Positions 35,054 to 44,353 are shown, counted from the stretch's first letter. The stretch: 64,000 nucleotides of DNA from Pseudomonas mosselii (GCF_003205295.1 NZ_QJRP01000009.1:1-64000), one strand, 5' to 3'. Program-made: numbers and translations. The notes: generated by a model from the letters alone, not told the origin.

Positions 35054-35868
35054 GCGCCAGGCTGAGCCGCCTACCCACCGCCTATTCATTGCCCCGCGAC
35101 GGCCACACCGTGCATCGCTGGCAGGACCCGCCGCAACAATCGACCCACGAGGCCGAGCGGTTGCTGCGCAAGCAGCGCCTGGCCGGTTCGTTCCGGCTGT
35201 TCGCCCGGCACGGCTTCGACATGGGCGGCGCCGGCCATATCACCGTGCGCGACCCTCAGCACCCCGATCACTTCTGGGTCAATCCGGTGGGCGTGTACTT
35301 CGGCCATATCCGCGTCAGCGACCTGCTGCTGGTCAACCCACGGGGCGAGATCGTCGAAGGGCAGGGCGCGTTGAACCTGGCCGCCTTCGCCATCCATGCG
35401 GCGTTGCACGAGGCGCGCCCGGACGTGGTGGCCGCCGCCCATGCCCATTCGTTGTACGGCAAGGCCTGGTCGAGCCTGGGGCGCCTGCTCGACCCGCTGA
35501 CCCAGGACGCCTGCGCCTTTCATGGCAAGCACGCGCTGTTCGACAACTTCACCGGGGTGGTGCTGGAGGCCAGCGAGGGTGCGCGCATCGCCGCCACCCT
35601 GGGGCCGGACAAGGTCGCGCTGATCCTGCAGAACCATGGGCTGCTCACGGTCGGGCGCACGGTAGAGGCCGCGGTGTGGCGCTTCATCGCCCTGGACAAC
35701 GCCGCCCACGCGCAACTGCTGGCCGAGGCTGCCGGCACGCCGCGGCCAATCCCGGCGGCGGTGGCCGAGCACACTGCGCGCCAGGTCGGCACCGAGTTCG
35801 GTGGCTGGTTCAGCTTCCAGCCGTACTGGGACCGCCTGCTGCGCGACGAACCCGATTTTCTCGACTGA
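35050..35868 (+). CDS. Class II aldolase/adducin family protein
   Basis: This 272-residue zinc-dependent aldolase-family protein has the metal-binding AAAHAHSLYGKAWS and the downstream QNHGLLTVGRTVEAAVWRF His motif, plus a substrate loop in ARHGFDMGGAGHITVRD. Members include fuculose- and rhamnulose-phosphate aldolases and enzymes with decarboxylase or dehydratase roles. The length fits the sugar-like subgroup of the family. The substrate is unknown; position in the operon suggests an oxo-acid derived from a sulfur compound. Confidence 0.88.
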   Translation: MSARLSRLPTAYSLPRDGHTVHRWQDPPQQSTHEAERLLRKQRLAGSFRLFARHGFDMGGAGHITVRDPQHPDHFWVNPVGVYFGHIRVSDLLLVNPRGEIVEGQGALNLAAFAIHAALHEARPDVVAAAHAHSLYGKAWSSLGRLLDPLTQDACAFHGKHALFDNFTGVVLEASEGARIAATLGPDKVALILQNHGLLTVGRTVEAAVWRFIALDNAAHAQLLAEAAGTPRPIPAAVAEHTARQVGTEFGGWFSFQPYWDRLLRDEPDFLD

Positions 35869-35883
35869 GTGCAAGGAGGCGCC

Positions 35884-36840
35884 ATGAATCGCCGTCGTTT
35901 TCTGCAGTACAGCGCCCTGGGCGGGCTCGCCTGCGCGCTGCCAGGCGCCTTTGCCCGCGACTGGCAGGGGCTGACCCTGGGCGTGGCCACCTACAAGGGC
36001 GCCGCGCCGACCTTCTTCGAGGAGGCCGGCATCGAGCGCCCTGCGTATGAGGTGAAATACGCCGAGTTCAACGGCGGCAACCTCGGTTTCGAAGCGTTGA
36101 TCAGCGGCACCCTGGACCTGGCGCCGATGAGCGAGATACCGCCGATCTTCGGCATTCGCAACCAGGCGCCGGTCAGGCTCATCGCCGTGCTGACCGGTGA
36201 CGTCAACAACCAGGCCTTCGTCGTGCCCAAGGGCTCGACCATGCAGTCGCTGGCCGAGCTGCCGGGCAAGCGCGTGGGGTACATCCGCTCCACGTCCTCG
36301 CACTACATGCTGCTGCGCGCCCTCAAGGACCAGGGCCTGACCCTGGCGGACATCCAGCCCCTGGCGCTGACGCCCCAGGATGGTTTCGCCGCGTTCCAGA
36401 ACGGCAACCTGGATGTCTGGGTGACCTTCGGCTACTTCATCCAGCTGGCCGAGCTGCGCAGCGGGGCGCGGGTGCTGCGCACCGGGCAGGGCTACCTGTC
36501 GGGCAACTACGTGATCGCCGCCAACCAGCGGGCGATCGAAGATCCGCGCAAGCGCGCGGCGATCGAGGACTACGTGCGCCGCGAGTACCGCAGCTGGCAG
36601 TGGGTGCAGCACCACCCCGAGGCCTGGGCCGCGCGTTGCGAGCAGGTGCTGGGCATTCCCCGGGAAGTGTTCATCGCCCAGTACAAGGCCCAGAGCGGGC
36701 CGCGGGTGCTGCAGGCGGTGGACGATGCCGCGGTGCGCTCGCAGCAGGATGTGGCAGATACCTTCTACGCCGCCGGCGTGCTGCCCCAGCGCCTGGATGT
36801 GGCGCCGTTGTGGGATCGGAGTTTCAGCTGGGCTTCGTGA
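35884..36840 (+). CDS. ABC transporter substrate-binding protein (SsuA/TauA-type, Tat signal)
   Basis: This 318-residue periplasmic binding protein has the twin-arginine-like leader MNRRRFLQYSALGGLACAL and a cleavage region PGAFA. The mature protein has the NMT1/SsuA pattern: GVATYKGAAPTFFEEAG, GGNLGFEALISGTLDLAPMS and RVGYIRSTSSHYMLLRALK. It follows AAGGAGG. It should deliver ligand to the permease and ATPase at the head of the operon; the ligand is probably a sulfonate or related anion. Confidence 0.9.
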   Translation: MNRRRFLQYSALGGLACALPGAFARDWQGLTLGVATYKGAAPTFFEEAGIERPAYEVKYAEFNGGNLGFEALISGTLDLAPMSEIPPIFGIRNQAPVRLIAVLTGDVNNQAFVVPKGSTMQSLAELPGKRVGYIRSTSSHYMLLRALKDQGLTLADIQPLALTPQDGFAAFQNGNLDVWVTFGYFIQLAELRSGARVLRTGQGYLSGNYVIAANQRAIEDPRKRAAIEDYVRREYRSWQWVQHHPEAWAARCEQVLGIPREVFIAQYKAQSGPRVLQAVDDAAVRSQQDVADTFYAAGVLPQRLDVAPLWDRSFSWAS

Positions 36841-36890
36841 TTAATGCGGCCTCTTTCATGGAAAACCGTAACTCATTGATTTAGCTAGTC

Positions 36891-37009
36891 CCTGTGGGAG
36901 CGGCCTTGTGTCGCGAAAGGGCCGCGTAGCGGCCCCTGGTTCTGAGCCACCATCGAAATTGCCGGGGCTGCTGCGCAGCCCTTTCGCGACACAAGGCCGC
37001 TCCCACAGG
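36891..37009. repeat. REP inverted pair
   Basis: The arms 36891-36920 and 36980-37009 are perfect 30-base complements (CCTGTGGGAGCGGCCTTGTG...). The pair lies between the binding-protein gene and the dipeptidase gene and fills most of the 207-base gap. Confidence 0.92.
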
Positions 37010-37047
37010 GACCGTGCCTAGCAAGCCCACTTTGTGAAAGGAATCCA

Positions 37048-38250
37048 ATGTCTCGCTCAACTCGATATGTCTGGGTGGCGTTGATGTTTGCCTGCGGCTG
37101 CGCACTGGCCGATGTCCCGCCCGCAGTCCGCGCCCTCCACGAACGCCTGATCGTCCTCGACAGCCACCTGGACACGCCCATGCAACTGGCCCGGCCCGGC
37201 TGGGACATCGGCCAGCGCCACCGCTATGCCGACGACCTGTCCCAGGTCGACCTGCCGCGCATGCGCGACGGTGGTCTGGACGGCGGTTTCTTCGCCATCT
37301 TCACCCCCCAGGGACCGCTCACGCCCGAGGGCCGTACCCTGGCCAGCGAGCATGGCCTGGCGGTGATCACCCGGATCCGCGACATGGTCGCCGCCCGGCC
37401 GGACGCATTCGCCCTGGCCACGCGGGCGCAGGAGGTGCCGGCGATCGTCGCCTCCGGCCGGCGGGTGGTGCTGATCAGCATGGAGAATGCCGAACCGCTG
37501 GCGGCCGACCCCGGCCGGTTGGCCACTTACCACCGCCTGGGTTTGCGCATGCTGGGCCTGGTGCATGCGCAGAACAACGACTTCGCCGACTCGGCCACCG
37601 CGTTGCCGAATTGGCATGGGCTGAGCCCGGCTGGCCGCGAACTGGTGCAGGCGGCCAACCGCCTGGGAATCCTCATTGACGTGTCCCATGCCTCCGATGC
37701 GGTGTTCGACCAGGTGCTGGCGTTGTCCAGCGCCCCGGTGATCGCCTCGCATTCCGGGGCCCGGGCCATCGGCCCGCATCCGCGCAATCTCGATGACGAA
37801 CGATTGCGCCATCTCGCCGCCAAGGGTGGAGTGGTGCAGGTCAACACCTACGCCAGCGACCTGGTGCCGCGTGCGCCGAACCCCGAGCGGGACAAGGCCC
37901 TGGCGCCGCTGTACCGGGAGTTCCGCCTGGCGGCCAGCCTGCCGCCGGCGCAGGTGGCGGACCTGGCCCGGCGCATACGCGAGGCCGAAGCCCGGCATCC
38001 GTTGCCGGCGACCAGCCTGGACGACTTCATGCGTCATCTGCTGCACATCCTCGAGGTGGTTGGCCCGCGGCATGTCGGCATTGGCGCGGACTGGGACGGT
38101 GGTGGAGGGGTGGAGGGGTTGCGCGATGTCAGCCAGTTGCCAGAGATCACTGCGCGGTTGCTGGCGGCGGGGTACAGCGAGCAGGACCTGGCGGATATCT
38201 GGGGTGGGAACCTGTTGCGGGTGATGGGGGAAGCGCAATCCGCCCATTGA
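37048..38250 (+). CDS. Exported membrane-dipeptidase family zinc peptidase (M19)
   Basis: This 400-residue protein has a signal peptide (MSRSTRYVWVALMFACGCALA; the Cys makes a lipoprotein possible but the lipobox is weak). It has the renal dipeptidase metal sites: DSHLDTPMQL (His, Asp), SMENAEPL (Glu), DVSHASDAVF (His) and ASHSGARAIGPHPRN (His). It cleaves dipeptides, including ones with D-residues, in the periplasm. AAAGGAATCC precedes the ATG. It is followed by a large gap and may be transcribed alone. Confidence 0.9.
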   Translation: MSRSTRYVWVALMFACGCALADVPPAVRALHERLIVLDSHLDTPMQLARPGWDIGQRHRYADDLSQVDLPRMRDGGLDGGFFAIFTPQGPLTPEGRTLASEHGLAVITRIRDMVAARPDAFALATRAQEVPAIVASGRRVVLISMENAEPLAADPGRLATYHRLGLRMLGLVHAQNNDFADSATALPNWHGLSPAGRELVQAANRLGILIDVSHASDAVFDQVLALSSAPVIASHSGARAIGPHPRNLDDERLRHLAAKGGVVQVNTYASDLVPRAPNPERDKALAPLYREFRLAASLPPAQVADLARRIREAEARHPLPATSLDDFMRHLLHILEVVGPRHVGIGADWDGGGGVEGLRDVSQLPEITARLLAAGYSEQDLADIWGGNLLRVMGEAQSAH

Positions 38251-38316
38251 TGAACGCGATCGCTGTAGGAAACTGCCCAGCCCCTCGGGTCACGCTGTCG
38301 CGCATGGAACTGTCCC

Positions 38317-38448
38317 CCTGTGGGAGCGGCCTTGCCGAGGCGTCGGACCGGTCGGAAAGGGGCGCGCAGCGGCCCCAGATTCCGCGCCACCATCGAAACT
38401 GCTGGGGGCTGCTGCGCAGCCCTTTCGCGACACAAGGCCGCTCCCACA
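38317..38448. repeat. REP inverted pair with a GAGGCGTCGGACC variant arm
   Basis: Arm 2 (38421-38448) is a standard REP, while arm 1 (from 38317) is CCTGTGGGAGCGGCCTTGCC followed by GAGGCGTCGGACCGGTCGG before GAAAGG. The same 17-base replacement is present in the REP at 49130. Segment 38270-38316 resembles the one at 27593. The remaining 38449-38656 is AT-rich with no gene and probably contains the promoter of the amine oxidase operon. Confidence 0.85.
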
Positions 38449-38656
38449 AAAAAGCAGGTGTTTCAAAATAATTATGTGTTTTGTGCAGCATGCAAAGCTT
38501 AAGACATTACACATTTTAATATTTGCATATGCTCAAAATGTATTTCTCTTAGCTCATCCCGCTCTCTAGGATGGCTCCACATAGAGCGTTTTCGTAGCTT
38601 GAAAACATCAAGCCATAACCGAAAGCGATAACCGTGGACCAGGGAGAGTGCCCGCG

Positions 38657-40231
38657 ATGCCATTGACCAGACGCCAGCTCATTGCCCGTATCGGTATGGT
38701 CGGTGGCCTGCAAGCCGCCACGGCGGCCCTGGGGTTGTTCGGGTCGCTGGGCCCGGCGCGGGCCGGCCAGGAGAACTACGCCCAGCTGCCGCTGACCCGT
38801 GTCGGGCAGGGCGCCAGTGTCACCGTGGTCGGCGCCGGCATCGGCGGCCTGGTGGCCGCCTACGAGCTGCGAAAGGCCGGCTTTGCCGTCACCCTGCTGG
38901 AGGCCCGCGAGCGGGTTGGCGGGCGCAACTGGACCGTGCGCCGGGGGGATCGGGTCACGTTCACCGATGGCAGCGTGCAGACCGTCGAGTTCGATGATGG
39001 CTTCTACCTCAACGCCGGCCCCGGCCGGTTGCCCAGCCATCACCAGTTGATGCTCGGCTACTGCCGCGAACTGGGGGTGGAACTGGAGGTGCTGGTCAAC
39101 ACCAGCCGCAACGCGCTGGTGCGCCCCGACCTCGACCAGCCACCGATGCAGATCCGCCAGGCGGTCAACGACAGTCGCGGGCACCTGGCCGAACTGCTGG
39201 CCAAGGCCGTCGACCGCCAGGCCCTGGACCAGGAGCTGAGCTTGGACGACCGACGCAACCTGCTGGGCTTCCTGCGCACCTGGGGCGACCTGTCGGAGAA
39301 GCTCGAGTACCTGGGTTCTGCGCGCTCCGGCTACAAGGTCTGGCCCGGGGCCGGCGACCAGCAAGCACTGCGCAACGACCCGCTGCCCCTGCGCACCTTG
39401 CTCAACCCGGCGCTGGGCACGGCGCTGATGATCGACGAGTACCCGGAGTTCTCGCCGACCATGTTCCAGCCGGTGGGCGGCATGGACCGCATTCCCCTGG
39501 CGTTCCAGCGCCACCTGCAGGATGCCCTGCGCCTGGGGGCCGAGGTACGCTCGATTCGCCATTTCGACGACCGGGTGGAGATCGGCTACCAGCAGCATGG
39601 CCAGCCACGGCGCATCACCAGCGACTATGCGGTGATCGCCTTGCCGTTGCCGCTGCTGGCGAAGCTCGACAGCAACTTCAGCGCCCCGGTGCGCCAGGCC
39701 ATCGGCGCCGTGCAGTTCGGTCATGCCAACAAGGTGGCCTGGCAGTCCCGGCGCTTCTGGGAGACCGACTACCAGATCTACGGCGGCCTGTCGTTCATCA
39801 ACCAGGCGTCGTCCGGGCTGTGGTACCCCAGCGGCGGCTTCAACCAGGCCGAGGGCATTCTCGTCGCCGCCTACAACAACGGCGAGACCGCCCGCCAGTT
39901 CGCCGACAAGTCGGTCGCCGAGCAGATCGCCCTTTCGCGCCAGGCCGTGGAGCTGCTGCACCCGGGCCACGGCCACGAACTGCGCAAACCGCTGGTGGTG
40001 GACTGGGGGCGCATACCCCACAGCCTCGGGCCGTGGATCAGCCATCCGCTGGCCGACGCCGACTACGACCTGCTCAACCAGGCCCAGGGCCGGGTGCACC
40101 TGACCAGCGACGCCCTGGCCCACAGCGGTATTGGCATCTGGCAGGAAACCGCTGCCGGTGCCGCCCGGCGGGTGGTGCGCAACCTGTGCGAGCGTGCCCA
40201 AGGCACCTCGCAGGCCCGGAAGACCGCCTGA
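38657..40231 (+). CDS. Tat-type FAD amine oxidase (monoamine/L-amino acid oxidase family)
   Basis: This 524-residue flavoprotein begins MPLTRRQLIARIGMVGGLQA, a twin-arginine-type export leader, then the Rossmann motif VVGAGIGGLVAAYEL (residues 58-72) with LLEARERVGGRNWT, a substrate-domain region and GIGIWQETAAGAARRV near the C-terminus. It would oxidise an amine or amino acid to an imine, releasing H2O2. A GTG nine bases upstream is rejected because the AGGGAG site fits the ATG at 38657. It is followed by an exported RidA, which hydrolyses imines. Confidence 0.85.
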   Translation: MPLTRRQLIARIGMVGGLQAATAALGLFGSLGPARAGQENYAQLPLTRVGQGASVTVVGAGIGGLVAAYELRKAGFAVTLLEARERVGGRNWTVRRGDRVTFTDGSVQTVEFDDGFYLNAGPGRLPSHHQLMLGYCRELGVELEVLVNTSRNALVRPDLDQPPMQIRQAVNDSRGHLAELLAKAVDRQALDQELSLDDRRNLLGFLRTWGDLSEKLEYLGSARSGYKVWPGAGDQQALRNDPLPLRTLLNPALGTALMIDEYPEFSPTMFQPVGGMDRIPLAFQRHLQDALRLGAEVRSIRHFDDRVEIGYQQHGQPRRITSDYAVIALPLPLLAKLDSNFSAPVRQAIGAVQFGHANKVAWQSRRFWETDYQIYGGLSFINQASSGLWYPSGGFNQAEGILVAAYNNGETARQFADKSVAEQIALSRQAVELLHPGHGHELRKPLVVDWGRIPHSLGPWISHPLADADYDLLNQAQGRVHLTSDALAHSGIGIWQETAAGAARRVVRNLCERAQGTSQARKTA

Positions 40232-40306
40232 GCAATACACAACTAAAACCATCTGCCAGGTAGCGGACCTCCGAGGCTGGCGCCTACACATCAGTGGAGC
40301 TTCGCC

Positions 40307-40801
40307 ATGCCTTTCAAGCACGCCCTTCTGGGGTTGGGGGTTCTGTTCGCCGCGGCCAGCCAGGCCGCCGATATCGAGCGCGTCCCCTCGACCTATCCCA
40401 ACTCGCCGATCCTGCAGTCGGCGACCCTGCCGCCGGGCACGGCGCTGACCTTCGTCTCCGGCATCCTGCCCGACCCGGCCGACCCCAAGGCGGCCAAGGA
40501 CGAACTGCGCGCCAGCGGCGACACCGAGGCGCAGACCGTGGCGGTGCTGCGCAAGGTCGAGGCCGCCCTGGCGCCGCGCGGGCTGGGCCTGGGCGACGTG
40601 GTGCAGTTGCGGGTGTACCTGGTGGGCGACCCGGGGTTGCAGGGACGCATGGATTTCGACGGCCTGCAGCGCGGCTTCCGCCAGTTCTTCGGCAATGACC
40701 GTCAACCGTTGAAACCGACCCGCACCACGGTGCAGGTGGCCGGGCTGGTGCTGCCCGGCGCCCTGATCGAAGTCGAGGCGGTCGCCGCCAAGGCCCGTTG
40801 A
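40307..40801 (+). CDS. Exported RidA/YjgF family imine deaminase
   Basis: This 164-residue protein has a Sec signal peptide (MPFKHALLGLGVLFAAASQA). The remainder matches RidA: LTFVSGILPD, DVVQLRVYLVGD and RTTVQVAGLVLPGALIEVEAVA with the conserved Arg and Glu. RidA hydrolyses reactive enamines or imines to ketones and ammonia. Most RidA proteins are cytoplasmic; export and position after an exported amine oxidase suggest it acts on that enzyme's product in the periplasm. Confidence 0.88.
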   Translation: MPFKHALLGLGVLFAAASQAADIERVPSTYPNSPILQSATLPPGTALTFVSGILPDPADPKAAKDELRASGDTEAQTVAVLRKVEAALAPRGLGLGDVVQLRVYLVGDPGLQGRMDFDGLQRGFRQFFGNDRQPLKPTRTTVQVAGLVLPGALIEVEAVAAKAR

Positions 40802-40856
40802 ACCCCGAACCCGATAGCGGCGGCCGGGCCATGGCCGCCACAAGGAATATCCGCAG

Positions 40857-43307
40857 ATGCCCAAGACCTTCAAGCTTTCCCCCGTGGCCACCGCCCTGGC
40901 CCTGAGCCTGGCTGGCGAGGCCATCGCCGCCGAAGACCCGGCGCTGTCCACCGTGGTGGTGACCGGCGTGCGCGGCAGCCAGCAACGCACCGTGACCGAC
41001 AGCCCGGTGCCGGTGGATGTGATCTCTGGCGAGCAGTTGCGCACCAGCGGCCAGAACGGCCTCAAGGACATGCTCACGCGCCTGCTGCCCTCGTTCAACG
41101 CACCGACCATCAACGGTGGCGGCACCGCCTTCCTGGTGCGCGGCATCAGCATGCGCGGCCTGGGTGGCGACCAGGTGCTGATCCTGGTCAACGGCAAGCG
41201 CCGGCACAACACGGCGATGATCAACAACAACGCCCGGGTCGGCACTGCCGCGGTGCCGGTGGACCTGGACCTGATTCCCACCGCGGCGATCGAGCGCATC
41301 GAGGTACTGCGCGACGGCGCGGCGGCGCAGTACGGCTCCGACGCCATCGCCGGGGTGATCAACATCATCCTCAAGCAGGATGCCGAGGGCATCACCTCCG
41401 ACAGTTCGGTCGGGCAGTACTACGCCGGCGACGGCACCAGTGGCCATGAGGCGGCGAACGCCGGCTTCGGCCTGGGCGACGGCGGTTTTCTCAACCTGTC
41501 GTTCGACGCCAAGGTGCAGGAGCCCTACGACCGCGCCGGCGCCGTGCGCGGCAATTTCACCACCCTGGCCAACGGCCAGCCCGACCCGCGCCTGACAGAG
41601 CGTCACGGCTGGGGCGAGGAATACGGCCTCGGCCGAGACCGCACCTACAGCGGCGCCTACAACCTGGAACTGCCCCTGGGCGAGGAACTGAAGCTGTATT
41701 CGTTCTCCACCCTCAGCTACCGCGACGGCAAGAAAGTCCTCGGCCACCGCGCGCCCACCGACATCACCGCCACCAACTGGCTGGCCAACGCGCCTTATCC
41801 GAAAGGCGGCCAGGCCACCCGCGAAGTGGAGGAGACCGACTACCAGCTGCTTGCCGGCCTCAAGGGCCTGGCTGCCGAGTGGGACTGGGACCTGTCGACC
41901 ACCTATGGCCGTGACAAGGCCAAGCTGTACACCGACAACAACCTCAACCTGTCCAACGACCCGTTGCTGAGCCAGCGACGCTTTCACCTGACCGACGAGA
42001 TCTTCGACCAGTGGACCACCAACCTGGATTTCAGCCGGGCCCTGGACATCGGCTGGAGCAGCCCGCTGGAAACCTCGTTCGGCGTCGAGTACCGCTGGGA
42101 GAAGTACGAGCTTACCGAGGGCGAACCCAATTCCTACAACTACGGCGACTATGTGATCCCCAGCGGCCCGCTGGCCGGACGCCGCCCGGACCCGGGGCTG
42201 TTCTCTGTCAATGGCACCACCCCGGAGGACGCCGGGCAGATGATCCGCCACAGCGGCGCGGCCTACGTCGACTTCGGTCTCAACCTCACGCCGCAGTGGT
42301 ACAGTGCCTTCGCCCTGCGCTACGAGCGCTACAACCAGGAGGTCGGCGAGACCGTCAGCGGCAAGTTCACCACCCGCTACGAGTTCGCCCCGGGCTATGC
42401 GGTCAGGGCCGCGGTGAGCAATGGCTTTCGTGCGCCGTCACTGGCGCAGAACGTGTTTTCCTCGACCAGTTCGGTGACCATTTTCGGCGCCGGCGGCAGC
42501 ACCAGCACGGCGCGCACCAAGCAAATGCGCCCAGGCTCGCCCGAGGCCATCGCCTTGGGTGCCCAGACCCTGGAGCCGGAGAAGTCGCGCAACTACAGCC
42601 TGGGCTTCACCGCCGAGCCCACCGACCGCCTGCGCCTGACCGCCGACTTCTACCTGATCGACATCGACGACCGCATCCTGCAGACCGGCGTGCTCACCGG
42701 CCCCGCCGTGTCGAGCATCCTGGTGGCCAACGGCCTGTCGCCGGACCTCTCTGGGCAGTATTTCGCCAACGCCGCCGACACCCGCACCAAGGGCGTCGAC
42801 CTGGTGGCCGAGTATCGCCAGCCGCTGGCCGAGTACGGCACCGTGCGCTGGAGCCTGGCTTACAACCACAACAAGACCAGCATCCGCGACCTGGCCGACA
42901 CCCCGGCGAGCCTGTCGAGCCTGGGCGCGGGCTACGTGCTGTTCGACCGCCAGCAGCAGATCGACCTGACCAAGGCCACACCCAAGGACAAGTGGATCCT
43001 CAACAGCAACTACAAGGTCGACGACTGGACGGTGAACCTGACCCTGACCCGCTACGGCGAGTACACCGAAGGCTCGAACATCCCGGCCAACGACCGAACC
43101 TACGGCGCCAAGTGGATCACCGATATCGACGTGGCCTACGACCTCACCCAGAACATCACAGTGGCGCTGGGCGCCAACAACCTGTTCGACAAGTACCCGG
43201 ACAAGATCGGCATCGTGCCCTGGGCCGGGACCTACGAGTACGGCATGTTCTCGCCTTATGGACTGGGTGGGGGGTACTACTACGGCCGTGTGAGCCTGGC
43301 GTTCTGA
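40857..43307 (+). CDS. TonB-dependent outer-membrane receptor
   Basis: This 816-residue protein has a signal peptide (MPKTFKLSPVATALALSLAG...), TonB-box-like STVVVTG, a plug domain (RGISMRGLGGDQVLILVNGK; IERIEVLRDGAAAQYGSDAI) and a C-terminal barrel ending YYYGRVSLAF. The plug type with GKRRHN and AAVPVDLDLIPTA belongs to the large class that takes up organic substrates as well as siderophores. Being between the amine oxidase/RidA genes and a substrate-binding protein, it more likely imports an amine- or sulfur-containing compound than the siderophore made by the later cluster. Confidence 0.92.
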   Translation: MPKTFKLSPVATALALSLAGEAIAAEDPALSTVVVTGVRGSQQRTVTDSPVPVDVISGEQLRTSGQNGLKDMLTRLLPSFNAPTINGGGTAFLVRGISMRGLGGDQVLILVNGKRRHNTAMINNNARVGTAAVPVDLDLIPTAAIERIEVLRDGAAAQYGSDAIAGVINIILKQDAEGITSDSSVGQYYAGDGTSGHEAANAGFGLGDGGFLNLSFDAKVQEPYDRAGAVRGNFTTLANGQPDPRLTERHGWGEEYGLGRDRTYSGAYNLELPLGEELKLYSFSTLSYRDGKKVLGHRAPTDITATNWLANAPYPKGGQATREVEETDYQLLAGLKGLAAEWDWDLSTTYGRDKAKLYTDNNLNLSNDPLLSQRRFHLTDEIFDQWTTNLDFSRALDIGWSSPLETSFGVEYRWEKYELTEGEPNSYNYGDYVIPSGPLAGRRPDPGLFSVNGTTPEDAGQMIRHSGAAYVDFGLNLTPQWYSAFALRYERYNQEVGETVSGKFTTRYEFAPGYAVRAAVSNGFRAPSLAQNVFSSTSSVTIFGAGGSTSTARTKQMRPGSPEAIALGAQTLEPEKSRNYSLGFTAEPTDRLRLTADFYLIDIDDRILQTGVLTGPAVSSILVANGLSPDLSGQYFANAADTRTKGVDLVAEYRQPLAEYGTVRWSLAYNHNKTSIRDLADTPASLSSLGAGYVLFDRQQQIDLTKATPKDKWILNSNYKVDDWTVNLTLTRYGEYTEGSNIPANDRTYGAKWITDIDVAYDLTQNITVALGANNLFDKYPDKIGIVPWAGTYEYGMFSPYGLGGGYYYGRVSLAF

Positions 43308-44353
43308 TGGGTACTCGCGAAGCTGACGGCTTTCCTGTGGGAGCGGGTTCACCCGCGAACACCGGCATGGCCGGTGCCATCCACCGCGGTGTGCCATTCG
43401 CGGGTAAACCCGCTCCCACCGGGGCGTGGCTCGCTGGCGTGTTGCTGTGCCTGATGCTGGGCGTGTCACACGCCGACGAAACCCTGCGCGTCTCCAGCCA
43501 GAAGAACTCGCTGCAGGTGCTGCTGCAGGCCGCCGGCGAGCTCGATGATGTGCCATACCCCCTGGAGTTCGCCGCCTTCGGCGCTGCCGCGCCCACCGCT
43601 GAAGCCCTGGCGGCCGGCGCGGTGGATATCGGCACCCTGGGCACCGCGCCGTTCGTGTTCGCCACGGCGGCCGGCGCCGGGCTCAAGACCGTCGGGGTGG
43701 TGCGCCTGCAAGTCACGCCCACGGCGGTGGCGATCGTCGTGCCCGAAGCGTCGCCCCTGACCGACGCGGCGTCGCTGGTGGGCCGGCGCATCACCACCAC
43801 CCGCGGCTCCATCGGCCATTACCTGGCGTTGGCCGCATTGCGCGCCAGCGGCCACAAAGGCCGCGACGCCACGTTCGTGTTCCTCCAGCCGGGCGAGTCG
43901 CGCAGCCTGCTGGCCAACGGCGGCGCCGATGCCTGGGCCACCTGGGATCCGTACACCAGCATGGTCCAGCTTGAAGGCGGCACACGGGTGCTGGTCAGCG
44001 GCGAAGGTTTGTTCGCCGGCAACATGCTGCTGGTGGCCAATCCTGCGGCGATCCGTGACAAGCCGGCGCAACTGCGGGATTTCCTGCATCGGGTCGGCCG
44101 CGCCTGGGACTGGGCCAACGCTCATGTCGAGCAATTCTCGGTGATCCAGGCCCGCCAGAGCGGGCTGCCACTGGAAGTGCACCTGCGCTCGAACCGCTAC
44201 TCACAACCTCGCCGGGTCGAGGTGGATGACGCCCTGGTCAGGGACTTGGCCGACACCGCCCGGCTGTACCGGGACGAGGGGGTGATCGGCCCGGGCTTCG
44301 TTGCCGAACAACAGGTGGACAGGCAGTTCAATGAGACGCCGGAAGTTCAGTGA
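43307..44353 (+). CDS. ABC-type substrate-binding protein with REP-derived N-terminus
   Basis: This 348-residue periplasmic binding protein of the sulfonate/NMT1 type has body motifs GAVDIGTLGTAPFVFATAAG, TTTRGSIGHYLALAALRASG and GGADAWATWDPYTSM. The ATG overlaps the TonB-receptor stop (TGATG). Residues about 10-39 are encoded by a REP pair; they are followed by the hydrophobic LAGVLLCLMLGVSHA of a signal peptide. Either translation starts at 43307 with a modified leader, or a later GTG before VLLCLM is used, which would lack a basic N-region. Export may be impaired. Confidence 0.8.
   Translation: MGTREADGFPVGAGSPANTGMAGAIHRGVPFAGKPAPTGAWLAGVLLCLMLGVSHADETLRVSSQKNSLQVLLQAAGELDDVPYPLEFAAFGAAAPTAEALAAGAVDIGTLGTAPFVFATAAGAGLKTVGVVRLQVTPTAVAIVVPEASPLTDAASLVGRRITTTRGSIGHYLALAALRASGHKGRDATFVFLQPGESRSLLANGGADAWATWDPYTSMVQLEGGTRVLVSGEGLFAGNMLLVANPAAIRDKPAQLRDFLHRVGRAWDWANAHVEQFSVIQARQSGLPLEVHLRSNRYSQPRRVEVDDALVRDLADTARLYRDEGVIGPGFVAEQQVDRQFNETPEVQ
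43334..43422. repeat. REP inverted pair inside the coding start of a binding protein
   Basis: The arms 43334-43359 and 43397-43422 (CCTGTGGGAGCGGGTTCACC...; GGGTAAACCC in arm 2) pair with few mismatches. The loop CACCGGCATGGCCGGTGCC with CATCCACCGC matches the one at 27815. The whole element is open in frame with the downstream gene and its length keeps the frame. Confidence 0.88.

Noticed and set aside
38549..41395. 948-codon open frame on the minus strand
   Set aside because: It is antisense to the amine oxidase, RidA and the TonB receptor start; its product is low-complexity and the plus-strand genes have clear motifs and ribosome sites. High GC explains the open frame.
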